This document shows, piece by piece, positions 12,001 through 20,662 of a DNA stretch of 64,000 bases. Source of the stretch: Aureobasidium sp. EXF-3400 (Eukaryota > Ascomycota > Dothideomycetes > Dothideales > Saccotheciaceae); NCBI GenBank assembly GCA_024195585.1, contig SWBL01000178.1, positions 37,941 to 101,940 on the forward strand. The letters are read 5' to 3'. The number at the start of each line of letters is the position of its first letter. Within the stretch, counting starts at the first letter, position 1. The notes under the pieces are model-generated. The model was not told the origin of the DNA. It saw nothing but the letters and a program-made list of their open reading frames with translations, and searched no databases. The translations under genes were made by a program, and so were the position numbers.

Positions 12001-14940
12001 TTCTGGTCCACGAGGCATATGATGGTAGTTTTGTTTGAAATCCTTCAAGAAGTCTGCGAAGCCATCGAAACAATAGTCTCGCTTCTCCTCGAGTTCCTCA
12101 AGACAGTCAAGCAGATCAGTCGGCTGGCTTTTAGAAAACTTCTCCTCGTTCGAAAGTTTGTTGTAAATCTTCCAACAGACATTGACGAGAACTTCGTCCT
12201 CCTTTAGGCGATACTTTACTGCCTCCGCAAATATATTGGTGCTGTCAGCGGCAACTGCCACAGCAGTTCCAATCTTGCACACAGCCTTCAAAGCATTGTA
12301 TTTAGTCCATTTCGTGCTCTGGCTGTCCGCTTGATCTGAGATTTTCTTGATCTCTGAACGGATTTGAATAGTGACAGGTCCGCTGAATTCGAGGTGAGCG
12401 TCTTTCTGTTTGTTGTTGAGCAATGAGCTGACAAGGCTGAGCGAAGAAATGAAATCAACCGTCTCTGGTACAATCGGGGGAGGATTGCTTTCATCTTCTC
12501 CTTCAGACTCAGAATCGTCTAGTAACTCGACAACATCAAGTCTAGATGAAGAGACTAGGGGAGCCTGTCGACGTGCAGGCGTGTGAACTGCCGGTTCGAT
12601 GATCCGAGACTGTGCTGGTTGAGCTTGCTGAGCAAGTGACTCGACAGCGGCATCCATATCACGCCAGGCAATGGTCTCATCTCCCACTACAGAACCAGTG
12701 TCCGATGTTGCTTGAGAATGTAGTGCAGTTCTCGTCTCTGTCAGGGCATGCGCTCCATCTACGCCAAATGGATGGCTGTACATGGCATTCTCAGGCATCG
12801 AAGGTTGGTAAGACTGATCCATCATCTCAACCTCTGAATCACCACTAGACTCTTCATCGGAACCAGGCATCACAGCTCGATCAAAGTATCCTGAGCTATC
12901 AGAATCATCATCGGCGCTGTCATCGTCACTTCTCGCCAATATGTCTTCACCAAGCTCGGAGTTGTCATCGTGCATCACAGCATCATCTGCGTCATATACT
13001 TGGAGGTCGTCATCCGCTTCAACAAGACCAGAGTCCCTGGCAGTCAAGTCTTCTCTTGATTGTTGAAGAGCAGCTTCTTCTTGCTCGAGTTTGCGTTCCA
13101 AGTAACTCCAATCCGGTTCTTCAATGGCACCCTCGTCGCCGCTCTCCTCTTGTAGAGCGAAGATCTGCTCGGCATCATATATAGAAGATGCTTCGTCCGA
13201 CTCTGAATCCTCGCTGGATGACGCCGTATCGTCGTCAGATCTTCCGTTTGCGGAGTTTAGTCTACCAGGAGAGACAGCATGACCCTTGTCACCATCTGCA
13301 TCCTCACTATCAGACAGCAGCTGAACAGGATGTTCTTCAGCGTGGCCATCATAAGTATCTGCAACAATACGAGACTTCTGTGAGGTTGCTTCTGCTTGCT
13401 GACCAGACTCTTGTAGTGAGGGATCCACGCTCTCCAGACTGGCTTTAGATGACTCTTGTGCTTCTACTGTGTTGCTTTCTGGTGGTTGTCCTAGTTGGTT
13501 TTCAGGACCAGATGACGAGCTCTGGGAGCTTTCATCCATGCTGCTTGTGTGAACAGCAGTCTTTGACACTTCTTTCTCGGCTGGCTTCTTTTCTGTGATA
13601 TCAAAAGCTTCTGTTGCTTTCGAGAAGACTGGCGAAGGCATCTTCTGCGCACTCGTTGGGAATGGCGATGGTAGAGGCAGACCCTCAGTGAGAAGTGGTT
13701 GCAGAATGGGCGTTATAGGCCTATCAATGTTTCGGGCACGCGCCATTTGTTCTAGGAGTTCGCTCTCGGTCGGCAGCACAGTCAGGCGTGGCAAAGTCGA
13801 GGAAGGCATAGTTAGAGAGGTCGCAACCTCAACATGGGAAGTTACAGAACTTGCCGGGGCCTGTGCCGCTCCTTCCGACTCAGCTTCTTCCGGGTTTGAG
13901 GCTTGGGCAGATTGTTGAACCGCTGCTTCGGCCACTTCCTCTTCCGATTCTTGTACATCCAACAGTTCTACTGCGGACCTCGGAGAAGTTTTCATTTCAG
14001 GTGATTCTTCCTCAGCAGCCTCTACAGGAGGATCTTGTGTAATTACACTCAGGGCAGGCTGGGCAGCATTCGGCTCAATGCTCTGGGCCTCAGAGTCAGA
14101 CGGCTCAACTTGTTGGCCCACATTCTCTGGCGGCCCATCTGCGTCTTGCATTTCCAGGTCATAAGTTGGCTGGGTCACATTGCCAGCTTCTATAGTGGCC
14201 GTTCCTGGCACTGTCGTCTCAGTGGCCGGACTGTCATCTCCATCGACATCCTTCAAGACAGCATCTTGGTCTTTTTCAGGAGAAGGTTCTCGGGCATCAA
14301 ACTTCCATTCTGACACATTCTTGTATGAGACTCTCCTTCTCTTTCGCGATGCGACAGTGTCTTGATCGTCGTCTTCGGATACGGATACGGGAGAGTATGG
14401 TGTGCCGCCTTCAGACAGGCGTAAACGTCTCATGAAAGCTGGAGAAGAATAGACAGCAACTCCATAAGCATCGAAAGAGGTGCGAGGCTTGGATCGTGCC
14501 ACAGGCGTACTCGGCGGCAGCATACTGGACTTAGGCGACGTGGGTCGAGTAGGCTCGTCAATGTCAATTGTCTTCAGCTCCTTTTCTCCTCGCGTAATGA
14601 TCATATGCAGCCGATTGTTGAATATAAGCTCGCCATCGACGCTCCTGCCAGGCGTCTTGACCAAGGATTCGGTCAGCCATTGCACACCCACGAGTGCGAC
14701 TTGCACGCTATCTCCAATACCAATACCCGATACAGCAATCTGATGTGCACTTGGCCCAGTGAATCGTACGCGTACTTGGCCTTTCAAATATCGCTGTCGC
14801 GCGTCCGGGTCGGCCAAGAGAAGAGCGCATTGTCCGGTTGCCGAAGAGAAGGGCCATAGCAGAGTGACCAGTGCCTTGAACCCACAATTGGGAGGTGGTG
14901 CCGAAGAAGGCGACAAGGACGATATAGAGACTATCTCCAT
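9064..14940 (-). CDS. Telomere single-strand DNA-binding protein, POT1/Cdc13-type
   Basis: Single exon encoding 1958 residues. The C-terminal region (about 1765-1895) looks like a Telo_bind OB-fold: SLIDIVAVCTTATATA, DYYTTFRLVDQ, VEVFRPFRQSLPKASPGDVVLLRGFVVRSR and a WCVWRYG end. This fold in POT1 and Cdc13 binds the telomeric 3' overhang. The first about 110 residues (ALVTLLWPFSSATGQCALLLADPD...GDSVQVALVGVQW) suggest a second OB-like domain. About 1600 residues between them are acidic, low-complexity and probably disordered, with a tandem EIDPALL motif block at residues 1119-1166. A helical patch near residues 850-960 (FSGPVTIQIRSEIKKISDQ...) may be structured. The role in telomere capping or length control is inferred from the fold. 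I cannot tell a Cdc13 from a POT1 paralogue, so I give no symbol. Confidence 0.65.
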   Translation of the reverse strand: MEIVSISSLSPSSAPPPNCGFKALVTLLWPFSSATGQCALLLADPDARQRYLKGQVRVRFTGPSAHQIAVSGIGIGDSVQVALVGVQWLTESLVKTPGRSVDGELIFNNRLHMIITRGEKELKTIDIDEPTRPTSPKSSMLPPSTPVARSKPRTSFDAYGVAVYSSPAFMRRLRLSEGGTPYSPVSVSEDDDQDTVASRKRRRVSYKNVSEWKFDAREPSPEKDQDAVLKDVDGDDSPATETTVPGTATIEAGNVTQPTYDLEMQDADGPPENVGQQVEPSDSEAQSIEPNAAQPALSVITQDPPVEAAEEESPEMKTSPRSAVELLDVQESEEEVAEAAVQQSAQASNPEEAESEGAAQAPASSVTSHVEVATSLTMPSSTLPRLTVLPTESELLEQMARARNIDRPITPILQPLLTEGLPLPSPFPTSAQKMPSPVFSKATEAFDITEKKPAEKEVSKTAVHTSSMDESSQSSSSGPENQLGQPPESNTVEAQESSKASLESVDPSLQESGQQAEATSQKSRIVADTYDGHAEEHPVQLLSDSEDADGDKGHAVSPGRLNSANGRSDDDTASSSEDSESDEASSIYDAEQIFALQEESGDEGAIEEPDWSYLERKLEQEEAALQQSREDLTARDSGLVEADDDLQVYDADDAVMHDDNSELGEDILARSDDDSADDDSDSSGYFDRAVMPGSDEESSGDSEVEMMDQSYQPSMPENAMYSHPFGVDGAHALTETRTALHSQATSDTGSVVGDETIAWRDMDAAVESLAQQAQPAQSRIIEPAVHTPARRQAPLVSSSRLDVVELLDDSESEGEDESNPPPIVPETVDFISSLSLVSSLLNNKQKDAHLEFSGPVTIQIRSEIKKISDQADSQSTKWTKYNALKAVCKIGTAVAVAADSTNIFAEAVKYRLKEDEVLVNVCWKIYNKLSNEEKFSKSQPTDLLDCLEELEEKRDYCFDGFADFLKDFKQNYHHMPRGPELKQLDQSSPSIFPNLEDQEVQRQPIVEDKDDNHTPTPQAVEEQDLVSSAEQQIIEEKMAEPSEQPEAESENQGVPEIDAEAAMLSQANLVQDKSAPLEDVSFARPESMVDLMQTGYEADGDESEVMSVEADSVESVDEDEHEIDPALLEEEYEIDPALLEDSSQSEGYEIDPALLEEEHEIDPALLAETHDDMPSNDRPSSPQADETMPEAPEPAAVPIADDEESNQQSFGEEVTSVADELMTDVPSPTRIDEEAVAQIQEAPLKSEVQQSVETDHETLPQPEVDAMETETSLTFASEVETLQKVKEELRPLSSSSFRTLSPTPGAAAVEVPEPTAEQAAQDSHVASQVIDQPIEELDLSQAEPSWTSRFSQFSQSRSSRAHTRSETIPDSADEEATDLEAENIDDPSRPASQEPATQTSPSNGALKLSKESLVQPSQELGTAFSQAQKQAHGPSGLQSQLSAITETPLSDEEEETAHEMQSQVGIDDELLADYEQVITEPEALPIPSELPSVPSTPVSTKKPARPLTLFRGRQSIGTRSSIGGDEQQAQETEQQTRDSEHQAVQDEEMQDVSAQESKTSTEIARVTEGTIESDKQVQDEVDPKLVPAPSPVPEARPQPAQEPQAVKEATPDTAAPEPEALVTVEQLQVPEVEQASSDFQLKPTLKPFAEVEASLFGTPIKGKTAAPQEPQSAPSQTWRNTLSSKMSEVGSWFTPRRTTEVQKSATEHKATTSSTSFMEETPTKAAATISRDRQKSISPPPLQRYASQGTSTSLSYFTPLAGLHQHLNQQSSLIDIVAVCTTATATAERAKSGPKDYYTTFRLVDQPLYEYNTASQDTAEGKGVKDVKVEVFRPFRQSLPKASPGDVVLLRGFVVRSRNHKNYLLSTAASGWCVWRYGTSSALDYEGQEEEDDRPVWARKGTSERVGEDGVREEVTGPPVEIGDEEREKVAMVKKWWETLQKGKKTEEKEEPDVIMID
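11443..11586 (-). repeat. Tandem EIDPALL peptide repeat in the telomere protein
   Basis: Four copies of the heptad EIDPALL, each preceded by H or Y and mostly followed by E-rich linkers. Spacing is about 11, 16 and 11 residues, within about 48 residues. The DNA of the copies is similar but uses different codons, so the repeat looks maintained at protein level. Confidence 0.85.
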
Positions 14941-15451
14941 ACTGTTCGTAGCTCACCACATCTCTCGATCAGCGAAAATGGCACAATTGGTGAATGAGCA
15001 TCGCGACAAAGGCTTCGAACAGCCGCTGTGTCTGAGAAATCGAAGCTCTTTGCGGGGATCGCGTTTGAAATGACGTCTCACGTGAAATGCTACTGCATTT
15101 AACAAAGAACAAATGTCTTGGACGAAGAATATTAGTATACAATAGAAGGCTATCTGTAGCAGTGTGGTTATGTTAAGAGAAATCTATATAGCATTGGAAA
15201 ACAAACCGAAAACCGCCTCTTGGGCTAAAGCTGCAACTTTCTCTAGAGCGGCATCCTCACTATGAAAAGGCACAATAGTTTCTAGATCAGAGAAGAGTCC
15301 TGAGAGAGCGTAAAATGTGTTGCTTCTCGAAGGATACTATCCTATCTCTAGAAAGTATTGTGCATTTCTACAGCTATAACTTCGGCATACGGGAAGGTGA
15401 ATGATACCCGCAGCGCCTCCAAGTTTCGGTTATCAACACCTCCGATGTTCA
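14941..15451. other. Intergenic with one inverted-repeat element
   Basis: Just upstream of the telomere gene, near 15070-15083, sits a TGACGTCTCACGTG string combining CRE-like and E-box-like cores. The rest is AT-rich and contains repeat element copy 1 (15257-15401). Confidence 0.45.
15257..15401. mobile_element. MITE-like inverted-repeat element, copy 1
   Basis: The left arm starts CTATGAAAAGGCACAATAG and continues TTTCTAGA. The right arm TCTAGAAAGTATTGTGCATT...CAGCTATA is its imperfect reverse complement. There is no internal ORF. The same arms recur in seven other places in the window. Confidence 0.65.
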
Positions 15452-16433
15452 TCAGATGTTACAGCCGTGAGGAGATGCGGCGTAAAGATCAAGCACGCTG
15501 GTGCGGTTGAAGTAGCCATCGATGCTGCGGATCTTGAGCACACTGTCTTTGGTAGGGGGGCCCTGAGCCCAGGCTATTCCTGATGTTAGCACATATACCG
15601 GATAAAGTCATAGAATGTTTATCACCGTTTCCGTTCGACCAGTTGTTCCACAGCCAGAATCCTGGACTTGTTGGCACTATCTCTGGTGTTAGCTCATATA
15701 CCGGATATTACCACACAATGGTATTCTTACCATTATCAGTAATGGTCTGAACCAGCTTTCCGTCAATGAAGAACTGAGCCTTGCCAGGAAGCCAGTCAAC
15801 ACGATACTCGTGGAAAGCAGTAGTTGCATCACTGGGTGCCGAAACTTGATAAGATGAGGGAGGACTGGTCGGGGAGACTTGTTCGTTGGTCAAGTGAGCG
15901 ACACCTGGGCTAGAGGTCAGGAACGCAAAGTCGATTTCCTGTGAGTCGTTCGAATAGAACGAGAAGCCATGTGTGGTGCCGGGTACGTTCGATATCTTAG
16001 CGACGGTGCGAACAGAACCGTAGAGGATGTCATCGTAGGCAGTGGTGAATTGGGCAGACGAGATGGGGCCCTTAGTTTGGCCACCGGGAACGGTCAGAGT
16101 AATTGAAGGGTCGAGAAGTGAGATACCGATGTTGACCAAGTCGAAGCGGCGAGGAAGAGGAGAATTGCCAGCTTCGACAGTGTAGATAGAAGACACGAGA
16201 TCCTCGACGATTCCGACACCCTGAGCAATAAGGGTAAGAGGATTGTTCCACGCAAAGTTGAATCTGGTGGTGAAAAGGCCGACGTTAGGGACCTTGTAGT
16301 AGCAGCCACCCATGGTCAGAGATCCGGCAGCCGAAGAAGTATAACGCTTTTCAAGCGACTGGTCGGCATTGGCGCCTGCTGACATGGCACTGATCGCCAT
16401 CAAGTAGAGGGCGGTGATCTTGTGAGCGACCAT
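15452..16433 (-). CDS. Secreted GH16-like (concanavalin A-fold) protein
   Basis: Exons 16433-15731, 15676-15626 and 15573-15452 encode 291 residues. A signal peptide covers about residues 1-23, then a possible KR processing site. The body has a GH16/jelly-roll pattern: GSVRTVAKISNVPGTTHGFSFYSNDSQEIDFAFL, FHEYRVDWLPGKAQFFIDG, and PGFWLWNNWSNGN at the end. Active GH16 enzymes carry E-x-D-x-E (for example QEIDWE); here it reads E-I-D-F-A (codon GCG), so the acid/base Glu is missing. It may therefore be a binding protein or an inactive hydrolase acting on beta-glucans outside the cell. Exons 2 and 3 restore the conserved W-rich end and the PTKDSVLKIRSI block, which supports the splicing. The two introns resemble each other (listed separately). 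Confidence 0.8.
15574..15625 (-). repeat. Introner-like intron 2 of the GH16-like gene
   Basis: 52-nt intron. Its 3' half contains TATCCGGTATATG, then T, then GCTAACA, and matches intron 1 of the same gene in about 27 of 31 positions, branch site included. Confidence 0.7.
15677..15730 (-). repeat. Introner-like intron 1 of the GH16-like gene
   Basis: 54-nt intron with the same 3' half as intron 2: TATCCGGTATATG, then A, then GCTAACA and CCAG. The 5' halves differ. Two unrelated introns normally share only the few splice-consensus bases. Confidence 0.7.
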
Positions 16434-19134
16434 TTTGAGAAGAGAAGTGGTGCTTTGATTGGGACTGTCTAAGATGAAGACTTAACGAGTGTACTCCAAC
16501 CAAGCTGCCTGATGAAGAGCGAAAGGAGCTGCTGATGATAAGTTGGTTTAGGGACGAGTCCATAAGTTATATTCCTGGCTTGCTGGGTTTCAAGACCCAC
16601 GCATCCAATAGGCCAATATTGTAGAAGCTCGCTTTTCTGGTTGCACAACCGTCAACGTCGAAGCCATAACGGCGTCAGTGGTGATTTAACAAGACACATT
16701 GGTAGTTCATGGCTAGAATATAGGAAAGATGAGAAAGACGAACCGTAATTAGGGCCAGTCACAATCACACAGGGAAGCTGAGTTGAGGGTCTTGTTCGGG
16801 GTTGCATGTATACATACCAACTGAACCTTTCGTTGTGACCGAGTCAAGTGCCGGCTGGAATGGGCAGGTGAGTTAACGTTGACAACGTCGAATGCTTGGT
16901 ATGATAGTTCCATGGTTCAAAAAGGTAGGAGTATCTGCCGGCTGATGACGATTGCAGGCTTTCCGGTGCTTGCTTGAGTGTGTTCCTCCATGCAATGTGC
17001 GAAAGTATGTAACGCGTATAGCTATAAACATGCACAATACTTTCGAGAAACAGGGGCGTATCTAGATATTCTAGGCTCTCTCTAGATAGGTCTCGAGTCT
17101 AGAGACCACTGTGCCTTTTCATGGTGGGGACGTCGCTCTGTACTTTCGTGGGAGAAACATTGAAGTAAATTGCAGACTTTGGCACACCAGGAGGATCTTA
17201 TTCCAACTCTTTGCTAGTCTCATCTGCCAAGAGTATTCCGAGTCAGTATAATGTCGTCGATATGGGTCTGCATTGTCGTGAATTATTGATTGCTTGACGG
17301 TTTATAGCCCTCGGAATAGAATACCCCGTTGACAAACCGACCGGATGGAGCCCGTCTTCATGGTCAGCCATGACAAGATCGCACAGACTCACTGCTACAC
17401 GGACAATGCTAGCTCTGAAATGGTACAGCCAGAAGCCGGAGACATCTAGTGGGATAATGAAACGGAAGCGGCACGACTCATGCTTGATCTCACAACAAGC
17501 TCGCGAAAGAGCAAGGCAGAGATGGAGATGAGGTTGTTGTCAGTCGAGGGAACTCTCGGCCGGACCCGTTGCCAAGCCGTGACAAGTGAGCCCGCAAAAA
17601 GGTCGTCTTCTGGCTGTTTTCGGAACAGTGATTCTCGACAAAGCTCTGATGCTAGAAAGACCATCTCAAGTCTATCGATGGAGTCGATTCTCGACGGAGC
17701 TGCGTCAAAGCGATGGTAGAACATGACCAAATGCGACATTTTGGTAGCAGCGACCTACCCAGGGTTACAGAAATTCCATTGTCTGGACAATGCTTTTTTC
17801 CCGCCAACCTCGGGGAACAGTCAACATAAGTGATTGAGTAATATAGCTGCATTGCACAGAGGGGCAATGTCTTATTGTCACTCGGGTTGACTTGAGTCTT
17901 GAGTTGACTTGACATAGACAAATGGTCTAGTTAGCACGGCTTGCTTATCCCGAGCAAGCCGGCCTACGACAACAAACCTTCGGTCGTGCGTATATGCATT
18001 TGTGTGGTTGGGACATGTGTGGTGTGGCACCGAATCTACCACATGCCAGATGTATGGTACGCGACATGCATCTCAATGGCAGCAGCTCAGACGCTGGTTG
18101 GTTTCTCAACAGGCTGCAGACAAGATGTTTCCGTCATAGTAATGTACGAGTTGCAGCAATTCATATCAACCCCTCAGAAGCAGTGTTGTGTTGCGGGTCG
18201 ACGGGCGGATGCAGTTCTTTTGATCATTCGATACGACTTGAAACTCTGGATAGACGGACGACAGTGGCACAGTAAGATTTGTAGACCCATCCGTGTTACA
18301 GACTGATTTACGGATCTGGATATCCCAGCATCCCCGTAGGCGGTGGACGATCTGGGCAAGGTGTCGGTACTGCGTGGATACAATGGCGGCGGAGAGTCGA
18401 CCGAGCTGGCAGCATGCCAACATCTGATGTTCACATGCTTGCTGGGAAATGCTGAGGAGATCATCAACGGTGCCGAAAGGCAGATACGCGACTTGATCCG
18501 ACATCAGAAGAGGAATGGAAGCGAATCAGATGTCGCCATCAGAAGCTTTGCCCTACTGTTATCTCGAAGGAATGGAAGAGGCATGAGCGTAAACGAGAGT
18601 GCAGAGGGGAAATGCGCGCATACGCACTGCAGGAGCAGTACCTGGAGGCGGCGTGGTTAGCTGTCAAACCTGGCACAACATGCGTCGTGCAGTGGTTGCA
18701 GGAACAAATCGGTTGGTCGAAGCGCGGGGAGAAGTGTTGAATTTCCAAGGTTCACATGCAAAATCACATGCGACCGACTGGAATTCAGGGAATGACATCG
18801 TTACGCTTGCAAGCTTGCGCGAGAAGGAGCACTGCAGCTGAGCTATTAGCTCGACATAACACAACCAGAATGCCTGTTCCTCTTGCCCATTTCACTGCTC
18901 CCCGTTCACTTTTCGATCCCTCTTGACCTCTTATCACAATCTGTCACCTCGCCAGGAACCAGCAGCCATTGAACATCTACAATTCTAGAAGACAGCATCC
19001 TCACAGTATGTCTTTCACGTTTGCTCACTTTCACCTAATCCAAAGTTTCTCTGCGCTGGTTTACTAGTCGCTCCATCGTCTCTGTCTATCTGCAGTAACT
19101 CTTCAACTGACCATCTATCATCAGCAACACTCCA
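16434..19134. other. Intergenic, 2.7 kb, gene-poor
   Basis: Largest gap in the window. It holds repeat element copy 2 (16994-17135). Short frames at 17446-17921 and 17941-18660 have no recognisable protein features and overlap each other on both strands. The 19000-19130 part, with CT-rich runs, is likely the perilipin promoter and 5' UTR. Confidence 0.5.
16994..17135. mobile_element. MITE-like inverted-repeat element, copy 2
   Basis: The left arm carries the extended form: TGTGCGAAAGTATGTAACGC, then GTATAGCTATAAACATGCAC, then AATACTTTCGAGAAA. The right arm CTAGAGACCACTGTGCCTTT plus TCATGG is the inverted partner. No ORF. Confidence 0.6.
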
Positions 19135-19873
19135 ATGCCTCACGCAGAAAGCGACATGTCCAGCCCAGTCACTAACGGTGACAAGCCTCACTCACAATTC
19201 TTCTCGGTATGCTCGCTATCTAGCATCATCTTGTGATTTTCTCACTAACCAAACCTAGCATCTGAAGTCTTACCCCGTCGTCAACGATGGTGTTGAGACA
19301 TTCATGAACAACCCTTACGGAGCAAAGTCTCTCGACATTGCCGATGCTGCATACACCAAGCTCGGAAAGCCCGTCATGCCCTACCTGAGAACTCCCTACT
19401 CATATGCCGCACCCTATGTGGCCAAGGCCGACAGTCTGGCCGACAAGGGACTGGAGCAGGTCGACACCCGCTTCCCCATCGTCAGAGAAGACACTGTCAC
19501 CATCAAGGACACAGTCGTGAACTACGCTTTCCTCCCTCTCAAAGTCGCCGATGAGGGCCGCACATACCTGATGAACACCTGGGAGGATCAGTACAACAAG
19601 ACGGCAGCTCGCAACAACCGTGGCAATGGCTTGAGCACCAGCTTCCTGGCCATCATCTCGACCCAGCTCAAGATTGCTGCTGATAGTGTCAACCTCATTG
19701 CTGACTGGTTCGGACCCAAGACTGAGGAGGCCAAGCAGAGAAGCGACTCACTGTTCAGTAGCCTGTACAACAAGGCCGCATCTTACGGAGAACAGGCCAA
19801 GAAGAAGGCTAACGACGCCGGCGACAAGGCTGAGACATACGCCGAAAAGGCGCAGGAAAAGTCAGAATACTGA
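19135..19873 (+). CDS. CAP20: Perilipin-like lipid-droplet protein (CAP20 family)
   Basis: Two exons, 19135-19206 and 19259-19873, encode 228 residues, close to the 180-230 usual for this family. These proteins coat lipid droplets; CAP20 of Colletotrichum and MPL1 of Metarhizium are needed for appressorium turgor. Diagnostic features are SYPVVNDGVETFMNNPYGAKSL, the Tyr/Pro-rich YLRTPYSYAAPYVAKADSLADKGLEQVDTRFP block and the predicted amphipathic segments after it. The C-terminus is rich in Lys, Glu and Ala (SYGEQAKKKANDAGDKAETYAEKAQEKSEY), probably an extended helix. The start was chosen because exon 1 (MPHAESDMSSP...) joins in phase 0 through a canonical GT-AG intron. Upstream is CT-rich, typical of a strongly expressed fungal gene. 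Confidence 0.85.
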
Positions 19874-20662
19874 TGATGTCCACACACAAGACGCGCTCTG
19901 TTTCTGATACCCCTTTCAGTCTTCCCGAACCTCACCACGAATACCCTTGGACCTATGACGGAGTCCAGAATGACAAGGAAACGTCGATGACTTGATGCTG
20001 TCCACGGAAAAGCCATGATGGACCTTGTTACATTCCTTTAGGCAATTGCTTCATTCTCATGTATGTACTGTATCGTTCATAGAAGCTTCAGGTCCAAAAC
20101 TTGAAAGCTCAATCAACTACACGATCCTCATTTACAACCATCTCGTGCACGCTACTTAGTGCTGAAGTAATGATTTGAGCCAGTGCATTGTTGCCTGCGT
20201 TCACATTTTCTCTCGGAAAGCATATCTCGCCGATGCAACGACAAGCAGTGATGATATAGTTGTCGAGTCATGTAAAACCAATTGGTTTGAGGATCGATGA
20301 TGTCTGGAAGGGTAGATACAATTGGTATCGGCGATAAAGAAGTGTTGACAGTACATTGCAGTACGTGTCAGGGTGATGACCATAACAAGAATGTGCGACA
20401 GGGTCGCCCCTGATGTCTGAAAAGATGTTCGAATATCGGTATGATAGAGCATGTGTCAGTACGCGCAAAGGCTTGTGATTTCAAATAGCAACAGAGAGGG
20501 TCGAAAGTAATCGAGTACGGCATGAAGACAGAGTGAAGCGCAAACGGAAATCAGCCAGTGGATTGGCATGTGAGGCGGGCCGATAAAGCGGGCTTTGTTG
20601 ATTGTTGGCGATTGACATGAATGGCTTGTCGATTGTAAAAAACAACTCACAAAGATGCGGTG
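19874..20662. other. Intergenic, 0.8 kb
   Basis: 3' flank of the perilipin gene and promoter of MAD1. Opposite-strand frames at 20201-20893 have no protein signature. I see no RNA or repeat. Confidence 0.5.

Noticed and set aside
17446..18660. Several 60-120 codon frames in the 2.7-kb gap
   Set aside because: They overlap on both strands, lack splice-compatible neighbours and show no protein features.
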